This document shows, piece after piece, positions 37,732-47,183 of a stretch of 64,000 bases of DNA. The position numbers were made by a program, and so were the translations under genes. Source of the stretch: Frondihabitans sucicola (lineage in GTDB: Bacteria > Actinomycetota > Actinomycetes > Actinomycetales > Microbacteriaceae); assembly GCF_030296615.1 (NCBI RefSeq), contig NZ_AP027732.1, positions 620,001-684,000 of the forward strand. The letters are read 5' to 3'. The stretch's first letter is position 1; every line of letters starts with the position of its first letter. A model generated the notes under the pieces. It did no database searches, was not told the DNA's origin, and saw nothing but the letters and a program-made list of their open reading frames with translations.

Positions 37732-38930
37732 GACTGGATGATGGGGTTGAACACGGTGTTCCACTCCTCGTACTCGTCGTAGTTCTCGTAGACGTAGAAC
37801 TCGTTCGAGGCCGCCTCGACCTCGGCGCTGGGGAAGATCAGCGGGCTCTTCGCGACCGTCGCGTCGTCGAGCGCACCCGCGATGTAGGCCTGAGCGGTGG
37901 GGACGGGGCAGACGTAGTTCACCCAGTCCTCGACCAGCCCCGCGATCTTCGGCGTGTAGTAGAAGTTCATCCACTCGAGGGCGTCGACCGGGTGCGCCGC
38001 CTGCCTCGGGATCATCATGTTGTCGTGCCAGATCATCTGGCCCTCTTTCGGCGTGACGAACTTGATGTGCGGGAACCCCGACTGCTGCGCCTGGAACACG
38101 TCTCCCGACCAGGCCTGCGAGATCCAGGTGTCACCGTTCTCGAGCTTGTCGATGTAGCTCTGGTCGTAGTAGCCGGAGACGTTCGGGCGCTGCTTCTTCA
38201 ACCAGGCGGCGGCCTTCCGCCAGTCGGCCGGTGACGAGTCGGCCGGCTTCACGCCGGTGGCCAGGAGCGCCGCGCTGCCGAGCTCCGTGTTGTCGCTCAT
38301 CATGCCGACGTGACCCGCGAAGGCCGGATCCGCGAGGTCCTCGAACGAGGTGATCTCGCGATCGATGAGCTTCGTGTTGTAGGCGATGCCCGTGAAGCCC
38401 GTCTGCCAGACGACGCTGTGCTTGTTGCCGGGGTCGTAGTTCGGGCTCGTGACGTTCGCGGCGGCGTACTTCGCGAAGTTCGGCAGTCTGGAGTGGTCGA
38501 GTTCGGCGACGAAGCCGTTCTGGATCATCTCGGTCAGCTCCCACCCGTTCGTCATCACGACGATGTCGTAGCCGGTGGATCCGTGGGCGCGCAGGAGCGG
38601 TGACACCGTGGCGTAGAAAGTCGCATTGTCTTGGATCACCGCCTGGTAGTCGACCTTGATGCCGGTCGCCTTCTCGAACAGCGCCAGGGACTTCGACTTC
38701 CCGTGGGTCTGGTCGATGTAGAGCGGCCAGTTCGCGAAATCGAGTGTGCCGGTCTTCTTCTGACCCGCCCAGTACTTCGACCAGTCGACCTTCGTCGCGG
38801 CCTGCTGCGCGATCGAGCCCTCGATGCCGCAGGCGCTCAGGAACGCGGACAGCGACACGGCGCCTGCCCCGGCGAGCCCCGCCCGGAGGACGGCCCGCCG
38901 CGAGAAGCGGGTCTCGTGCGCGCGGCTCAC
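37728..38930 (-). CDS. Polyamine ABC transporter substrate-binding lipoprotein (PotD-like)
   Basis: A 400-residue periplasmic-type binding protein. The N-terminus RFSRRAVLRAGLAGAGAVSLSAFLSAC has a twin-arginine-like motif and a lipobox ending at the cysteine near residue 32, so it is a lipoprotein, possibly Tat-exported. The mature part has LDFANWPLYID, TGYDIVVMTNGWELTEMIQNG, SYIDKLENGDTWISQAWSGDVFQAQ and HPVDALEWMNFYYTPKIAGLVEDWVNYVCPV, typical of PotD/PotF. The GTG overlaps the potA stop. Confidence 0.9.
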   Translation of the reverse strand: MSRAHETRFSRRAVLRAGLAGAGAVSLSAFLSACGIEGSIAQQAATKVDWSKYWAGQKKTGTLDFANWPLYIDQTHGKSKSLALFEKATGIKVDYQAVIQDNATFYATVSPLLRAHGSTGYDIVVMTNGWELTEMIQNGFVAELDHSRLPNFAKYAAANVTSPNYDPGNKHSVVWQTGFTGIAYNTKLIDREITSFEDLADPAFAGHVGMMSDNTELGSAALLATGVKPADSSPADWRKAAAWLKKQRPNVSGYYDQSYIDKLENGDTWISQAWSGDVFQAQQSGFPHIKFVTPKEGQMIWHDNMMIPRQAAHPVDALEWMNFYYTPKIAGLVEDWVNYVCPVPTAQAYIAGALDDATVAKSPLIFPSAEVEAASNEFYVYENYDEYEEWNTVFNPIIQS

Positions 38931-40008
38931 GCGGCGTCGGGCTCGGCGTCGGGAAGCGGGAACGCGTGGTCGGCCGACCAGCCGACCTCGACCTCGTCGC
39001 CCTCGCGGGCGCGCGACGAGTCGTGGACGTTCTGCGCGTAGACGATCAGCGAGTCTCCGGCGGACGTCTGGACGAGGTACTCGCTGCTGGCACCGAAGTA
39101 GGTCGCGGTGACGACCCTGGCCGCAACCCGCTCGCCGGTCGGTACGTCGTCGCCGCCGACCCGGTGCAGGTGCAGCTTCTCGGGACGGATGCCCCGGCGG
39201 GAGGTCTCGCCCGGCGCCTTCGGCAGGAGGTTGCAGGTGCCGAGGAAGTCGGCGACGAACCGGGTGGCCGGGCGGTCGTAGACGCGATCCGGCGAGCCGA
39301 TGTCTTCGCAGTGCCCGGCGCGCATCACCGCGAGGCGGTCGGCCATGGCCATCGCCTCGGACTGGTCGTGCGTGACGTAGAGGAACGTGATGCCGACCTC
39401 TCGCTGGATCCGCTTGAGCTCGACCTGCATCGTCTTGCGGATGCGCGCGTCGAGAGCGCCCATGGGCTCGTCGAGCAGGAGCACCTTCGGCTCGTTCACG
39501 AGAGCCCTGGCCAGGGCGACGCGCTGCTGCTGTCCGCCGGAGAGGGCCGCCGGAGTGCGCTTGTCGAAACCGCGCAGACCGACCATCTCGAGGTAGCGCC
39601 CGACGCGGGATCGGGTCGTCGAGCGGTCCGCCCTGTGTCGTCGCAGCCCGTACGCGACGTTGTCGAACACGCTCAGGTGGGGGAACAGGGCGTAGGACTG
39701 GAAGACGGTGTTGACGTCGCGACGATACGGCGGGAGTCCGGTGACGTCTCGGCCGGCCAGCTCGATGCGCCCCTGGCTCGGCGTCTCGAACCCGCCCACC
39801 ATGCGCAGCGTCGTCGTCTTGCCGCAACCGGACGGGCCGAGCAGCGCGAAGAACTCCCCTGAGCGAGTTCGAGGTCGATGTTCGACACGGCGATCGCGTC
39901 GCCGAACCGGCGTCCGACGCCGTCGAGGCGGACGGCCGGCACGGCGAGATCCATCCCGGACTCGGGCGCCCCCGCGCGGATGGTGCTGGTCTCGGAAGCC
40001 ACTGTCAT
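38927..40008 (-). pseudogene. Polyamine ABC transporter ATP-binding protein (PotA-like), frameshifted
   Basis: Rebuilt as about 360 residues. Walker A is LLGPSGCGKTTTLRMVGGFE, the Q-loop NTVFQSYALFPHLSVFDNVAYGL, the signature LSGGQQQRVALARALVN, Walker B LLLDEPMGALD and the H-loop VTHDQSEA. The C-terminal TOBE domain includes IRPEKLHLH. A frameshift near 39858 (one missing G in GGGG, at LAQGEFFALLGPSG) breaks it just before Walker A. It is the first gene of the operon. Confidence 0.9.
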
Positions 40009-40120
40009 CTGTCTCGCCTCGGGTCGACTGGAACGCGGAAGGAGGAGGAGCCGGCGCCCCGGCCGATGCTGTCGCCCGGGGTGGGCACGATCCTATACTG
40101 GCGCGGACGACTGTTTCAAT

Positions 40121-40131
40121 CGCCTTAGGCG
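40121..40131. promoter_or_regulatory. Small palindrome in the pot/oxidase divergent region
   Basis: CGCCT at 40121-40125 and AGGCG at 40127-40131 form an 11-base palindrome, 103 bases before the oxidase start and 113 before potA. The 225-nt region has no gene. The regulator is unknown. Confidence 0.25.
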
Positions 40132-40233
40132 GTCTGATCGACGCAATCCACCGTCTCATTCAGTTTCCACTACGTTTTCAGCAGCAATCAAGGCAGCACC
40201 CCACGAAAGCGCGTCCGCGCCGAGAGGAGCCCC

Positions 40234-41644
40234 GTGGCTCAGCAACCGACCGTCTTCGAGCGCCGTCCCGCCGAGGCGAGGCTCGTCGACGAGGCCCTGG
40301 CCTCGACCCGGCACTCGGTCTTCTGGCTCGAGGACGTCGGCGACGAGACCCGCTACCCGCACCTGTCCGCCGGACTCGAGGCCGACCTCGTGGTCGTCGG
40401 GGGCGGCTACTGCGGGCTCTGGACGGCGATCCGGGCGAAGCAGCGCGACCCAGGATCCCGGGTGGTCCTGCTCGAGGGGAGACCGTCGGCTGGGCCGCGT
40501 CCGGCCGCAACGGAGGCTTCTGTGAAGCGAGCCTCACCCACGGCGAGGGCAACGGCGAGGCGCGGTGGCCGGACGAGCTGCCCGTCCTCGATCGTCTCGG
40601 CCTCGAGAATCTCGACGCCATCGAAGACGCCGTCGCGGAGCTGTCGCTCGACTGCCAGTTCGAGCGGAACGGCTCCTCGACGTCGCCGTCGAAGAGCACC
40701 AGATCGCGTGGCTGAAGGAGGGCGACGGCGAGTTCCTCGACCAGGAGGCGATGCGCGCCGAGGTCGACAGCCCGACGTACCTCGCGGGATCCTGGAATCG
40801 CCGCTCGTCGGCCCTGGTCCACCCGGCCCGGCTGGCGAAAGAGCTGGCCCGCGCGGCGACCGACCTCGGGGTGGAGATCTTCGAGCACTCGAAGGTGACC
40901 GGGCTCGACGAGTCGGGTTCCCGGATCGACGTCGCCACCGCGCGCGCCACCGTCCGGGCGTCGCGCGTCGCCCTGGCGACCAACGTGTTCCCGTCGCTGC
41001 TCAAGCGCGACCGACTGATGACGGTTCCCGTCTACGACTACGTGCTGATGACCGAGCCGCTCACCGCCGACCAGCTCGCTTCGATCGGCTGGTCGCACCG
41101 ACAGGGCATCGGCGACCTCGCCAACCAGTTCCACTATTACCGCCTCACGCGCGACAACCGCGTTCTCTGGGGCGGCTACGACGCCGTGTACCACTTCGGG
41201 CGACGGGTCAGACCCTCGTACGAGCAGCGCGACGAGACCTTCCGGCGCCTGGCCGGGCATTTCCTGACGACGTTTCCGCAGCTCGCCGGCATCCGGTTCA
41301 GCCACCGGTGGGCGGGGGCCATCGACACGTCCACCCAGTTCTGCGCGTTCTTCGGCCTGACGCACGGCGGCCGGGTCGCGTCGGCCGCCGGCTTCACCGG
41401 CCTCGGCGTCGCCTCGACCCACTTCGCCGCGGAGGTCATGCTCGACCGCCTCGAAGGGGCGACGACCGAGCGCACGACGCTCGAGATGGTCCGGAAGCGC
41501 CCCCTCCCCTTCCCGCCGGAGCCGCTGGCGTTCCTCGGCGTCCAGGCCACGCGCTGGTCCCTCGACCGCGCCGACCACGACGGCGGGCGGCGCAACCTCC
41601 TGCTGCGCTCGCTCGACGCCGTCGGATTGGGCTTCGACTCGTAG
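40234..41644 (+). pseudogene. FAD-dependent oxidoreductase (gamma-glutamylputrescine oxidase-like), two frameshifts
   Basis: Rebuilt as about 470 residues of the DAO family. The N-terminus has ADLVVVGGGYCGLWTAIRAKQRDPGSRVVLLEG, the FAD-binding fold, then ETVGWAASGRNGGFCEASLTHG, the PuuB/OrdL-type motif. Single-base losses near 40478 (GGGG) and 40670 restore these and the next part LLDVAVEEHQIAWLKEGDGEFLD. The C-terminus carries RWAGAIDTSTQFCAFFG and GFTGLGVASTHFAAEVMLD. It diverges from the pot operon, so it probably oxidises polyamine derivatives after import. Confidence 0.83.
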
Positions 41645-41750
41645 ACGGCCGCGGGTCGCCGTCTGATGCCCCCGTCTGACGTCGCCTCGGGAATCACGGT
41701 CTGGTAGCGACTCAGGGGCTCGTGGCCCGGCAACGCCTCGGGCGCGCGGC

Positions 41751-42183
41751 TCAGGCGCGCTCGGCGTCCCAGGCGAGGCCGGCGTCGTCGATCCTGGCCA
41801 TGTAGAGCTCAGCCCAGTCGCGCAACGCCGCCAGCGGCTCGCGAAGGGAGGCCCCGAGCTCGGTCAGCGCGTAATGGACGCGGGGAGGAGGTCGACTCCA
41901 CCCGCCTCGCGACGAGCGAATCGCGTTCGAGGCTCCTCAGCGTCTGTGCCAGCATCTTCTGCGAGATCCCCGGCATTCGGCGCTTCAGGTCGGCGAAGCG
42001 CGTCTCATCAGGGAACTCGTCGCCGAGCACCTTGATCGCCATCGAGGTCCACTTGCCGCCGAGCCGGTCGAGGAGGAGGCGCGTCGGGCACTTCGGATCG
42101 AACAGGTCGCCGCGGCCGCGGCCGGAGGGGGCGGTCACCCCGGGGTGACCAGGTGCCGATGACGTGCCGTCTTCCATGGCCAA
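41751..42183 (-). pseudogene. HxlR family transcriptional regulator, frameshifted
   Basis: Rebuilt as about 144 residues. CPTRLLLDRLGGKWTSMAIKVLGDEFPDETRFADLKRRMPGISQKMLAQTLRSLERDSLVARR is the HxlR HTH. After a shift near 41890-41905, an extra base or two missing, the protein continues PPPRVHYALTELGASLREPLAALRDWAELYMARIDDA. A TTG at 42183 is preferred as start because AGGAG sits seven bases before it; the ATG at 42177 is the alternative. It diverges from the alpha/beta hydrolase gene. Confidence 0.82.
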
Positions 42184-42242
42184 GAGCGGTCTCCTATCGT
42201 TTCCTGGTACCCGATGGTAACCGAGAAAGAGGATGGCTGAGC

Positions 42243-43091
42243 ATGCAACGCACGACCGAAACGACGATCCCGACCAACGGCACCGACCTCCACGTGGCCG
42301 TCGCCGGAGAAGGCGACGCCGTGCTCCTCCTGCACGGCTTCCCGCACACCTGGAAGGTCTGGAGCCGAATCATCCCCGAGCTGGCCGAGACGAACCGCGT
42401 CATCGCCCCCGACCTGCGCGGGCTCGGCGGCAGCGCGAGGGCGCTCACCGGGTACGACCCGAGGAACGTGGCAAGGGATCTGATCGGCCTGCTCGACCAT
42501 CTCGACATCGCATCGGCGTCGGTGGTGGCGCTCGATGCCGCCGTTCCACCGGCCTTCCTCCTCGGCCTGGAGAATCCGCAGCGCGTGACGCGACTCGTTC
42601 TGATGGAGGGAACCATCGGCCGGCTCCCCGGGGCCGACGAGTTCTTCCGCGGAGGCCCGCCCTGGTGGTTCGGCTTCCACGCGGTCCCCGGGCTGGCGGA
42701 GTCGGTGCTCGTCGGGCACGAGGGCGCGTACCTCGACTTCTTCCTCCGCGCCGGGACCGCGGACGGACAGGGCATCGATGCGGCACTCCGGGATGAGTTC
42801 GTGGCCGCCTACACGGGGACCGACTCGCTCCGCGCCGCCTTCGAGCACTACCGGGCCATGCCGACCGGCGCCGAACAGATCGCCGATGCGACCGGCCGTT
42901 CGCGGCTCCTCCCGCCGACCGTCGCCATCGGCGGACAGGTCGTCGGACCCGCCACCGCGGGACAGCTCGCCGCGGTGGCCGACGATCTGACCAGCCACCT
43001 CCTCCCGGACGCCGGCCACATCATCCCGCTCGACGCTCCCGGGCCGCTGCTGGAGATCCTCCGGCCACTCCTGTCCGGGCAGTCGCGCTGA
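42243..43091 (+). CDS. Alpha/beta hydrolase, epoxide hydrolase/dehalogenase-like
   Basis: A 282-residue hydrolase. HGFPHTWKVW is the oxyanion-hole motif typical of epoxide hydrolases, and the nucleophile position reads VVALDAAVPP, with Asp in place of Ser. The catalytic histidine is in PDAGHIIPLDAPG. Asp-nucleophile enzymes of this fold open epoxides or remove halides. Substrate is unknown. The HxlR gene 59 bases away on the other strand probably regulates it. Confidence 0.83.
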   Translation: MQRTTETTIPTNGTDLHVAVAGEGDAVLLLHGFPHTWKVWSRIIPELAETNRVIAPDLRGLGGSARALTGYDPRNVARDLIGLLDHLDIASASVVALDAAVPPAFLLGLENPQRVTRLVLMEGTIGRLPGADEFFRGGPPWWFGFHAVPGLAESVLVGHEGAYLDFFLRAGTADGQGIDAALRDEFVAAYTGTDSLRAAFEHYRAMPTGAEQIADATGRSRLLPPTVAIGGQVVGPATAGQLAAVADDLTSHLLPDAGHIIPLDAPGPLLEILRPLLSGQSR

Positions 43092-43113
43092 CCGGCAGAA
43101 CGCCGGGTGGCGG

Positions 43114-43526
43114 TCACCGGGCCGGCTGGATGAGCTCGAGCAGGTTGCCCTCGGGATCCTTCACATAGGCGAAGCGGGCCCCGACGCGCACCGCGTCCGC
43201 CGGGGAGAGACCTCCTGCGCGCCCGCCGCGAGCAGGTCGCCGTGGGCCTGGTCGAGGTCGTCGACGGTGAGGGCCCAGTGGAAGTACCCCTGGAGCCGGG
43301 CACCGTCGTACGGGTCGGCGAACTCCTGGGCCGTCGACCCTCCGCGCTCGACCAGTTCGAGCTTCAGCCCCGACGGGCTGCGCAGGATCATCGAGCGCAC
43401 CTGGGCCTCGGGCATCTCGAAGTGCTCCTCGACCTCCGTCAGGTCGAGAGCCCTCGCGTAGAACTCCCGCTGTGCGTCCAGGTCGGCAACCGACAGCCCG
43501 ACGTGGTCGAACGTGAACGACGCCAT
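43114..43526 (-). pseudogene. VOC (glyoxalase/dioxygenase superfamily) protein, frameshifted
   Basis: Rebuilt as about 137 residues with two beta-alpha-beta-beta-beta modules: FDHVGLSVADLDAQREFYARALDLTEVEEHF at the start and FHWALTVDDLDQAHGDLLAAGAQEV in the middle. The end, ARFAYVKDPEGNLLELIQPAR, holds the typical DPEGNxLEL motif with a Glu metal ligand. A frameshift near 43201 (one missing C in CCCC) precedes it. It diverges from a TetR gene with a strong palindrome between, so it is likely induced by that regulator's ligand. Confidence 0.83.
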
Positions 43527-43539
43527 GTCTCCTCTTTAT

Positions 43540-43576
43540 GGTAAATGACATTCACCTGTGGTGAACATCATTTACC
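43540..43576. promoter_or_regulatory. TetR operator (17+17 inverted repeat)
   Basis: GGTAAATGACATTCACC at 43540-43556 and GGTGAACATCATTTACC at 43560-43576 are inverse copies matching at 15 of 17 positions around a 3-base centre. It starts 14 bases upstream of the VOC gene ATG and lies 97 bases before the tetR start. It is long enough for two TetR dimers. Confidence 0.8.
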
Positions 43577-43672
43577 TTACGCGTCCGCCCCGGCGACGTA
43601 AAGGGCATTAACCTCGAGGGACCGGTGCTCGCCCTCGCGGCGGCGCCCCGAGCCGGAGAGGCGGAGCAACCG

Positions 43673-44319
43673 ATGCAGAACGAGACTCGCGACGCGACTC
43701 CCCCTCGGAAGCCCGCCGGGCGACCGGCCGTCACCACGGCGATCTCAAGAACGAGCTCGAGCGGGCAGCGCTCGAGCTGATCTCGGAGCGAGGGCCCCGG
43801 GGCTTCACCCTCGCCGAAGTCACCCGGCGGGCCGGCGTCAGCGTCTCCGCGCCGTACAAGCACTTCGCCGACCGTGACGCGCTGCTCGCGGCCCTGGCCG
43901 AGCGGGGCTACCGAGCGCAGCGAAAAGCCTTCGAGGCGGCCATGGCCGGCGAGCAGGATCCCGCGGCCCGGCTCGCCGCCTTCGCCGCCGCCTACGTGCG
44001 CTTCGCGGTGACCGACAGGGCCCTGTTCGAGGTCACCTTCCGGGCGGGGCTCGACAAGGCCGATCATCCGGGTTTGGACGACGCCGGACAGGACGTCCTC
44101 GTGATCCTGCAGGATCCCGCCCGCCGCCTGCGGCCCGACGACTCGTCGGCGCTCGAGCTCGTCTACGCCGTGGCCGCCTCGGCCCACGGCTTCGCCATGT
44201 TCTTGCTCGAGGGCGTCTTCCCCGACGGCGACGACACACTCGACCGCGTCGAGGCGCGAGCCCGCCGCTCGGCGGCGTCCCTGGCCGAGGCGGAGGCTGC
44301 GGCGGACTTTCTTCCGTGA
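43673..44319 (+). pseudogene. TetR family regulator with WHG-type C-terminal domain, frameshifted
   Basis: Rebuilt as about 215 residues. The N-terminus RKPAGRPAVHHGDLKNELERAALELISERGPRGFTLAEVTRRAGVSVSAPYKHFADRDALLAALAERGYRAQRKAFE is a classic TetR HTH with the YKHFADRDALL segment. The C-terminal part (RFAVTDRALFEVTFRAGLDKADHPGL, ELVYAVAASAHGFAMFLLEGVF) matches the WHG-type ligand domain. A base missing near 43731 explains the shift. The VOC gene is its probable target. Confidence 0.83.
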
Positions 44320-44441
44320 ACGCGTCACGAACCCGCCAGGATCGGCCTGCCGGCCTGGCCCGGGGAGTAGCGGCCGTCGGGTCTTCGCGCTGACCCTGGT
44401 CGTCGGGTTGTCGCCTCAACCCTCCGATCGCGCGCACCGCT

Positions 44442-45680
44442 TTAGTCCGCTGACGAGACAGCGGGCCGATTCCGAGGGCCGATCCGGCCGTCGACTCGCA
44501 CGAGCTGCTCGATCCGAGGGACGGCGGACGCCACCGGCGGCAACGAGCCGATCTCCCGCTGCAGGGTGAGTGCTCGCTCCTGGAGGCGACGCGAGTGGAG
44601 CGCTTCGACCACGCCCGCGCGGATGTCGTCGGGGGTGGCGGTCACCGGATCGAGGACGAGTCCGACCCCGAGGTCCGCGATGCGGTCGGCGTTGAGCTGC
44701 TGATCCGCGCCCAGGGGGATCGCGACCACCGGGACCCCGTGACTCAGAGCGCCGATGACGCTCCCCGACCCCGCATGGTTGACGACGAGATCCACCTCGG
44801 GGAGAACGAGTCGCTGGGGGACGTAGCGTTCGATTCGGATGTTCGGGGCGGCAATGCCGAGCGACCCAGGATCGACGTTCGAGCCGACCGTGGCGAGGAC
44901 ACGAGACGGCAGGCCGCTGAGCCCTCGGAGGATCCGCTGGAACAGGTCGCCGGACTCGGTGTTGAAGATCGTTCCCAGAGTGACGTAGATGCGCGTCGCC
45001 TCTGCGCCCTCCCGCAGCCAGTCCACGGCAGGATCCGGCTCGCGCCCCGCCTCCGGCGGCACGGGCTCGGCCGGACGCACTGACAGAGACCCCGGAGGCA
45101 GGGCGAAGGCAGGATCACGAAAGCTGCGGGGGAACGGCGCGATGACCAGATCGCGTTCGAGGCCCGCCATTGCCGCGGTTTCGTCGAGGCCGAGCTCGCG
45201 TCGCAGCTTGCGCAGCGGAGCCTCGACGTCTCCGCGGCGCGTCAAACCACCGGACGCGATGACCTTGACGATCACCCGCGGGAGGCCGGCTCTCTCAGCG
45301 GCGACCATCGCGCCGAAATCCATCTCGTCCGAGACGACCACCTGCGGCCGCCACCGCTGGATGACTTCGCCCACTCGCGACGCGGTCGCTCGACCCAGCT
45401 GAGACACGAAGTAGCTGCCGATGACGGCGAACTCGTGAGCGAGGTCCGGCTGCACGAGGACGCCGGTCGACGCGCTTTCCGACTCGTCGGCTGTCGGCTC
45501 AGCGGGGAACCGCCGAGCAAATCCTTCGGCGTTCTGCACGACGGAGCCCTGCCCGGCGAGCGCCACGAGATGCCCCGCCTCCCGAAGCGCGTCGGCCAAC
45601 GGCAGCATCGGATTGAGGTGGCCGCGCCCTCCCGCGAAGGTGAACAGAATCCGGAGCGGTGTCGGCTCGTCGGTGACCAC
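44442..45680 (-). CDS. Glycosyltransferase, MGT/UGT (GT1) family
   Basis: A 412-residue GT-B fold glycosyltransferase starting at GTG. The N-terminal acceptor domain begins ILFTFAGGRGHLNPMLPLADALREAGHLVALAG. The donor-binding domain has IYVTLGTIFNTESGDLF, RYVPQRLVLPEVDLVVNHAGSGSVIGALSHGVPVVAIPLGADQQLNADRIADLGVGLVLD, the nucleotide-sugar motif (HAGSGS...GADQ). Such enzymes glucosylate macrolides, flavonoids or other small molecules. No antibiotic cluster is present, so self-protection or detoxification is likely. Confidence 0.88.
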   Translation of the reverse strand: MVTDEPTPLRILFTFAGGRGHLNPMLPLADALREAGHLVALAGQGSVVQNAEGFARRFPAEPTADESESASTGVLVQPDLAHEFAVIGSYFVSQLGRATASRVGEVIQRWRPQVVVSDEMDFGAMVAAERAGLPRVIVKVIASGGLTRRGDVEAPLRKLRRELGLDETAAMAGLERDLVIAPFPRSFRDPAFALPPGSLSVRPAEPVPPEAGREPDPAVDWLREGAEATRIYVTLGTIFNTESGDLFQRILRGLSGLPSRVLATVGSNVDPGSLGIAAPNIRIERYVPQRLVLPEVDLVVNHAGSGSVIGALSHGVPVVAIPLGADQQLNADRIADLGVGLVLDPVTATPDDIRAGVVEALHSRRLQERALTLQREIGSLPPVASAVPRIEQLVRVDGRIGPRNRPAVSSAD

Positions 45681-45730
45681 GCGTCGACTGTACCGAAGCC
45701 CTCGCCGCGAGGCTGCCGAGCGGCTGCTGC

Positions 45731-46372
45731 TCAGCGCCGCTCGGCGAGCACGAAGCCCTGATCGTGCTTCTCGGTCTCGCGGGCGCTGCGGTCGAGGCGT
45801 GCCCGGACCGTGAATCCGGTGCGGTGGAGTCGGGCGACCACGTCGCCGGTTTCGTGAAGGAACGTGCGCAGCTCGACCTCGTGGCCGTAGGGTCGCGAAC
45901 TCGTGCGCTCACCCGTGCCGGCCTGGTAGGCGACGAGGAGGAGACCACCCGGTGCCAGAACCCGGTGGAACTCCTCGAGCACGCCGCCTGACGCCCGCGG
46001 AGGCGTGTGGATGATCGAGTACCAGGCGAGGATGCCGTCGAAGGCGCCCGTCTCGTGAGGCAGGTCTGCGACGTCTCCCTCGTCGATCGGGAACGTCGGA
46101 TGAGCCGCGCGCGCCTCGGCGACCATGGCGGGCGAGAGATCGACTCCCTCGAGTGCCAGTGACGCAGAACGCCTGGTGAGGTACGCCAGCATCCGACCTG
46201 CTCCGCATCCTGCGTCGAGGATGCGAGCATCCGCCCGCAGCCGCGACACGAAGTGGTCGATCATCGCGAGGTCGAGTGGGTCTTCGAAGGACATGTCGGG
46301 AAGAACCTCCGCGTACGTCCTGGCGACCGTGTCGTAGGCGTGTCTCGTCTGTGCTGTCAGCTCGTCGCTCAT
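45731..46372 (-). CDS. Class I SAM-dependent methyltransferase
   Basis: A 213-residue methyltransferase. Motif I is ARILDAGCGAGRMLAYLTRRSASLALEGVDLSPAMVAEARAAHP near residues 48-90, motif II-III DVADLPHETGAFDGILAWYSIIH and FHRVLAPGGLLLVAYQAG. The FLHETGDVVARLHRTGFTVRARL C-terminus is typical of small UbiE-like enzymes. Only 51 bases separate it from the glycosyltransferase start on the same strand, so the two probably modify small molecules together or sit in one transcript. Confidence 0.83.
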   Translation of the reverse strand: MSDELTAQTRHAYDTVARTYAEVLPDMSFEDPLDLAMIDHFVSRLRADARILDAGCGAGRMLAYLTRRSASLALEGVDLSPAMVAEARAAHPTFPIDEGDVADLPHETGAFDGILAWYSIIHTPPRASGGVLEEFHRVLAPGGLLLVAYQAGTGERTSSRPYGHEVELRTFLHETGDVVARLHRTGFTVRARLDRSARETEKHDQGFVLAERR

Positions 46373-46419
46373 CGTCTCGAGAGTATCCGGGGATCGCGGG
46401 CCGGGAGCGGCGGGCGACG

Positions 46420-47183
46420 TCACCCGACCCGACGCCGGTAGAGGGTGACGGCCACGACGTAGGCGACGACGAGGATGCCGGCGAGCCAGGCGAGGGCGAT
46501 CCAGATGTCGCTGCCCACGGGCTGCTGGGAGAAGAGGCCGCGGAGCGTGTCGACGACGGAGGTGACGGGCTGGTTCTCGGCGAACCAGGCGACGGGACCG
46601 GGCATCGACGCGGTGGGAACGAAGGCCGAGCTGATGAACGGCAGGAAGATCAGCGGGTAGCTGAATGCGCTCGCGCCGTCGACCGTCTTCGCGGAGAGCC
46701 CGGCGATGACCGCGAGCCAGGTCAGCGCGAGGGTGAACAGGACCAGGATGCCGGCGACGGCCAGCCAGGAGCCGACGCTCGCACCGGTGCGAAACCCCAG
46801 CAGGACAGCGACACCGGTGACGATCGCCACGGAGCTGAGGTTGGCGGCGAGGAGGTGAGCACGTGTGCCCACAGCACGCTCGATCGAGCGATCGGCATCG
46901 ACTGGAAGCGCTCGAAGATCCCGCCCTGCAGGTCGAGGAAGAGTCGGTAGGCCGTGTAGGCGATTCCCGACGCGACCGTGATGAGCAGGATGCCGGGGAG
47001 CATGAAGTCGATGTACGACTCGTCGGAGCCGGTGGTGATCGCACCGCCGAGCACGTAGACGAACAGGAGCATCAACGCGATCGGAGTGATCGCGGTGGTG
47101 ATGATCGTGTCGGGGCTGCGCAGGATGTGGCGGAGGGAGCGCCCGGTCAGCGCGGTCGTGTCGCCGAGGGCAGAGGTGGTCAT
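46420..47183 (-). pseudogene. ABC-2 type permease (DrrB-like), frameshifted
   Basis: Rebuilt as about 255 residues with six membrane segments. The N-terminus is LTGRSLRHILRSPDTIITTAITPIALMLLFVYVLGGAI, followed by the FMLPGILLITVASGIAYTAYRLFLDLQGGIFERFQSMPIAR loop found in DrrB-type exporters. A frameshift near 46855 (one missing C) precedes LLAANLSSVAIVTGVAVLLGF and YPLIFLPFISSAFVPTASMPGPVAWFAENQPVTSVVDTLR. The ATG overlaps the ATPase stop by four bases. It exports an unknown hydrophobic compound. Confidence 0.86.

Noticed and set aside
44335..44357. GCCAGG/CCTGGC hairpin after the tetR gene as terminator
   Set aside because: Stem is short, the loop is GC-rich with alternative pairings, and no U-tract follows; too weak to call.
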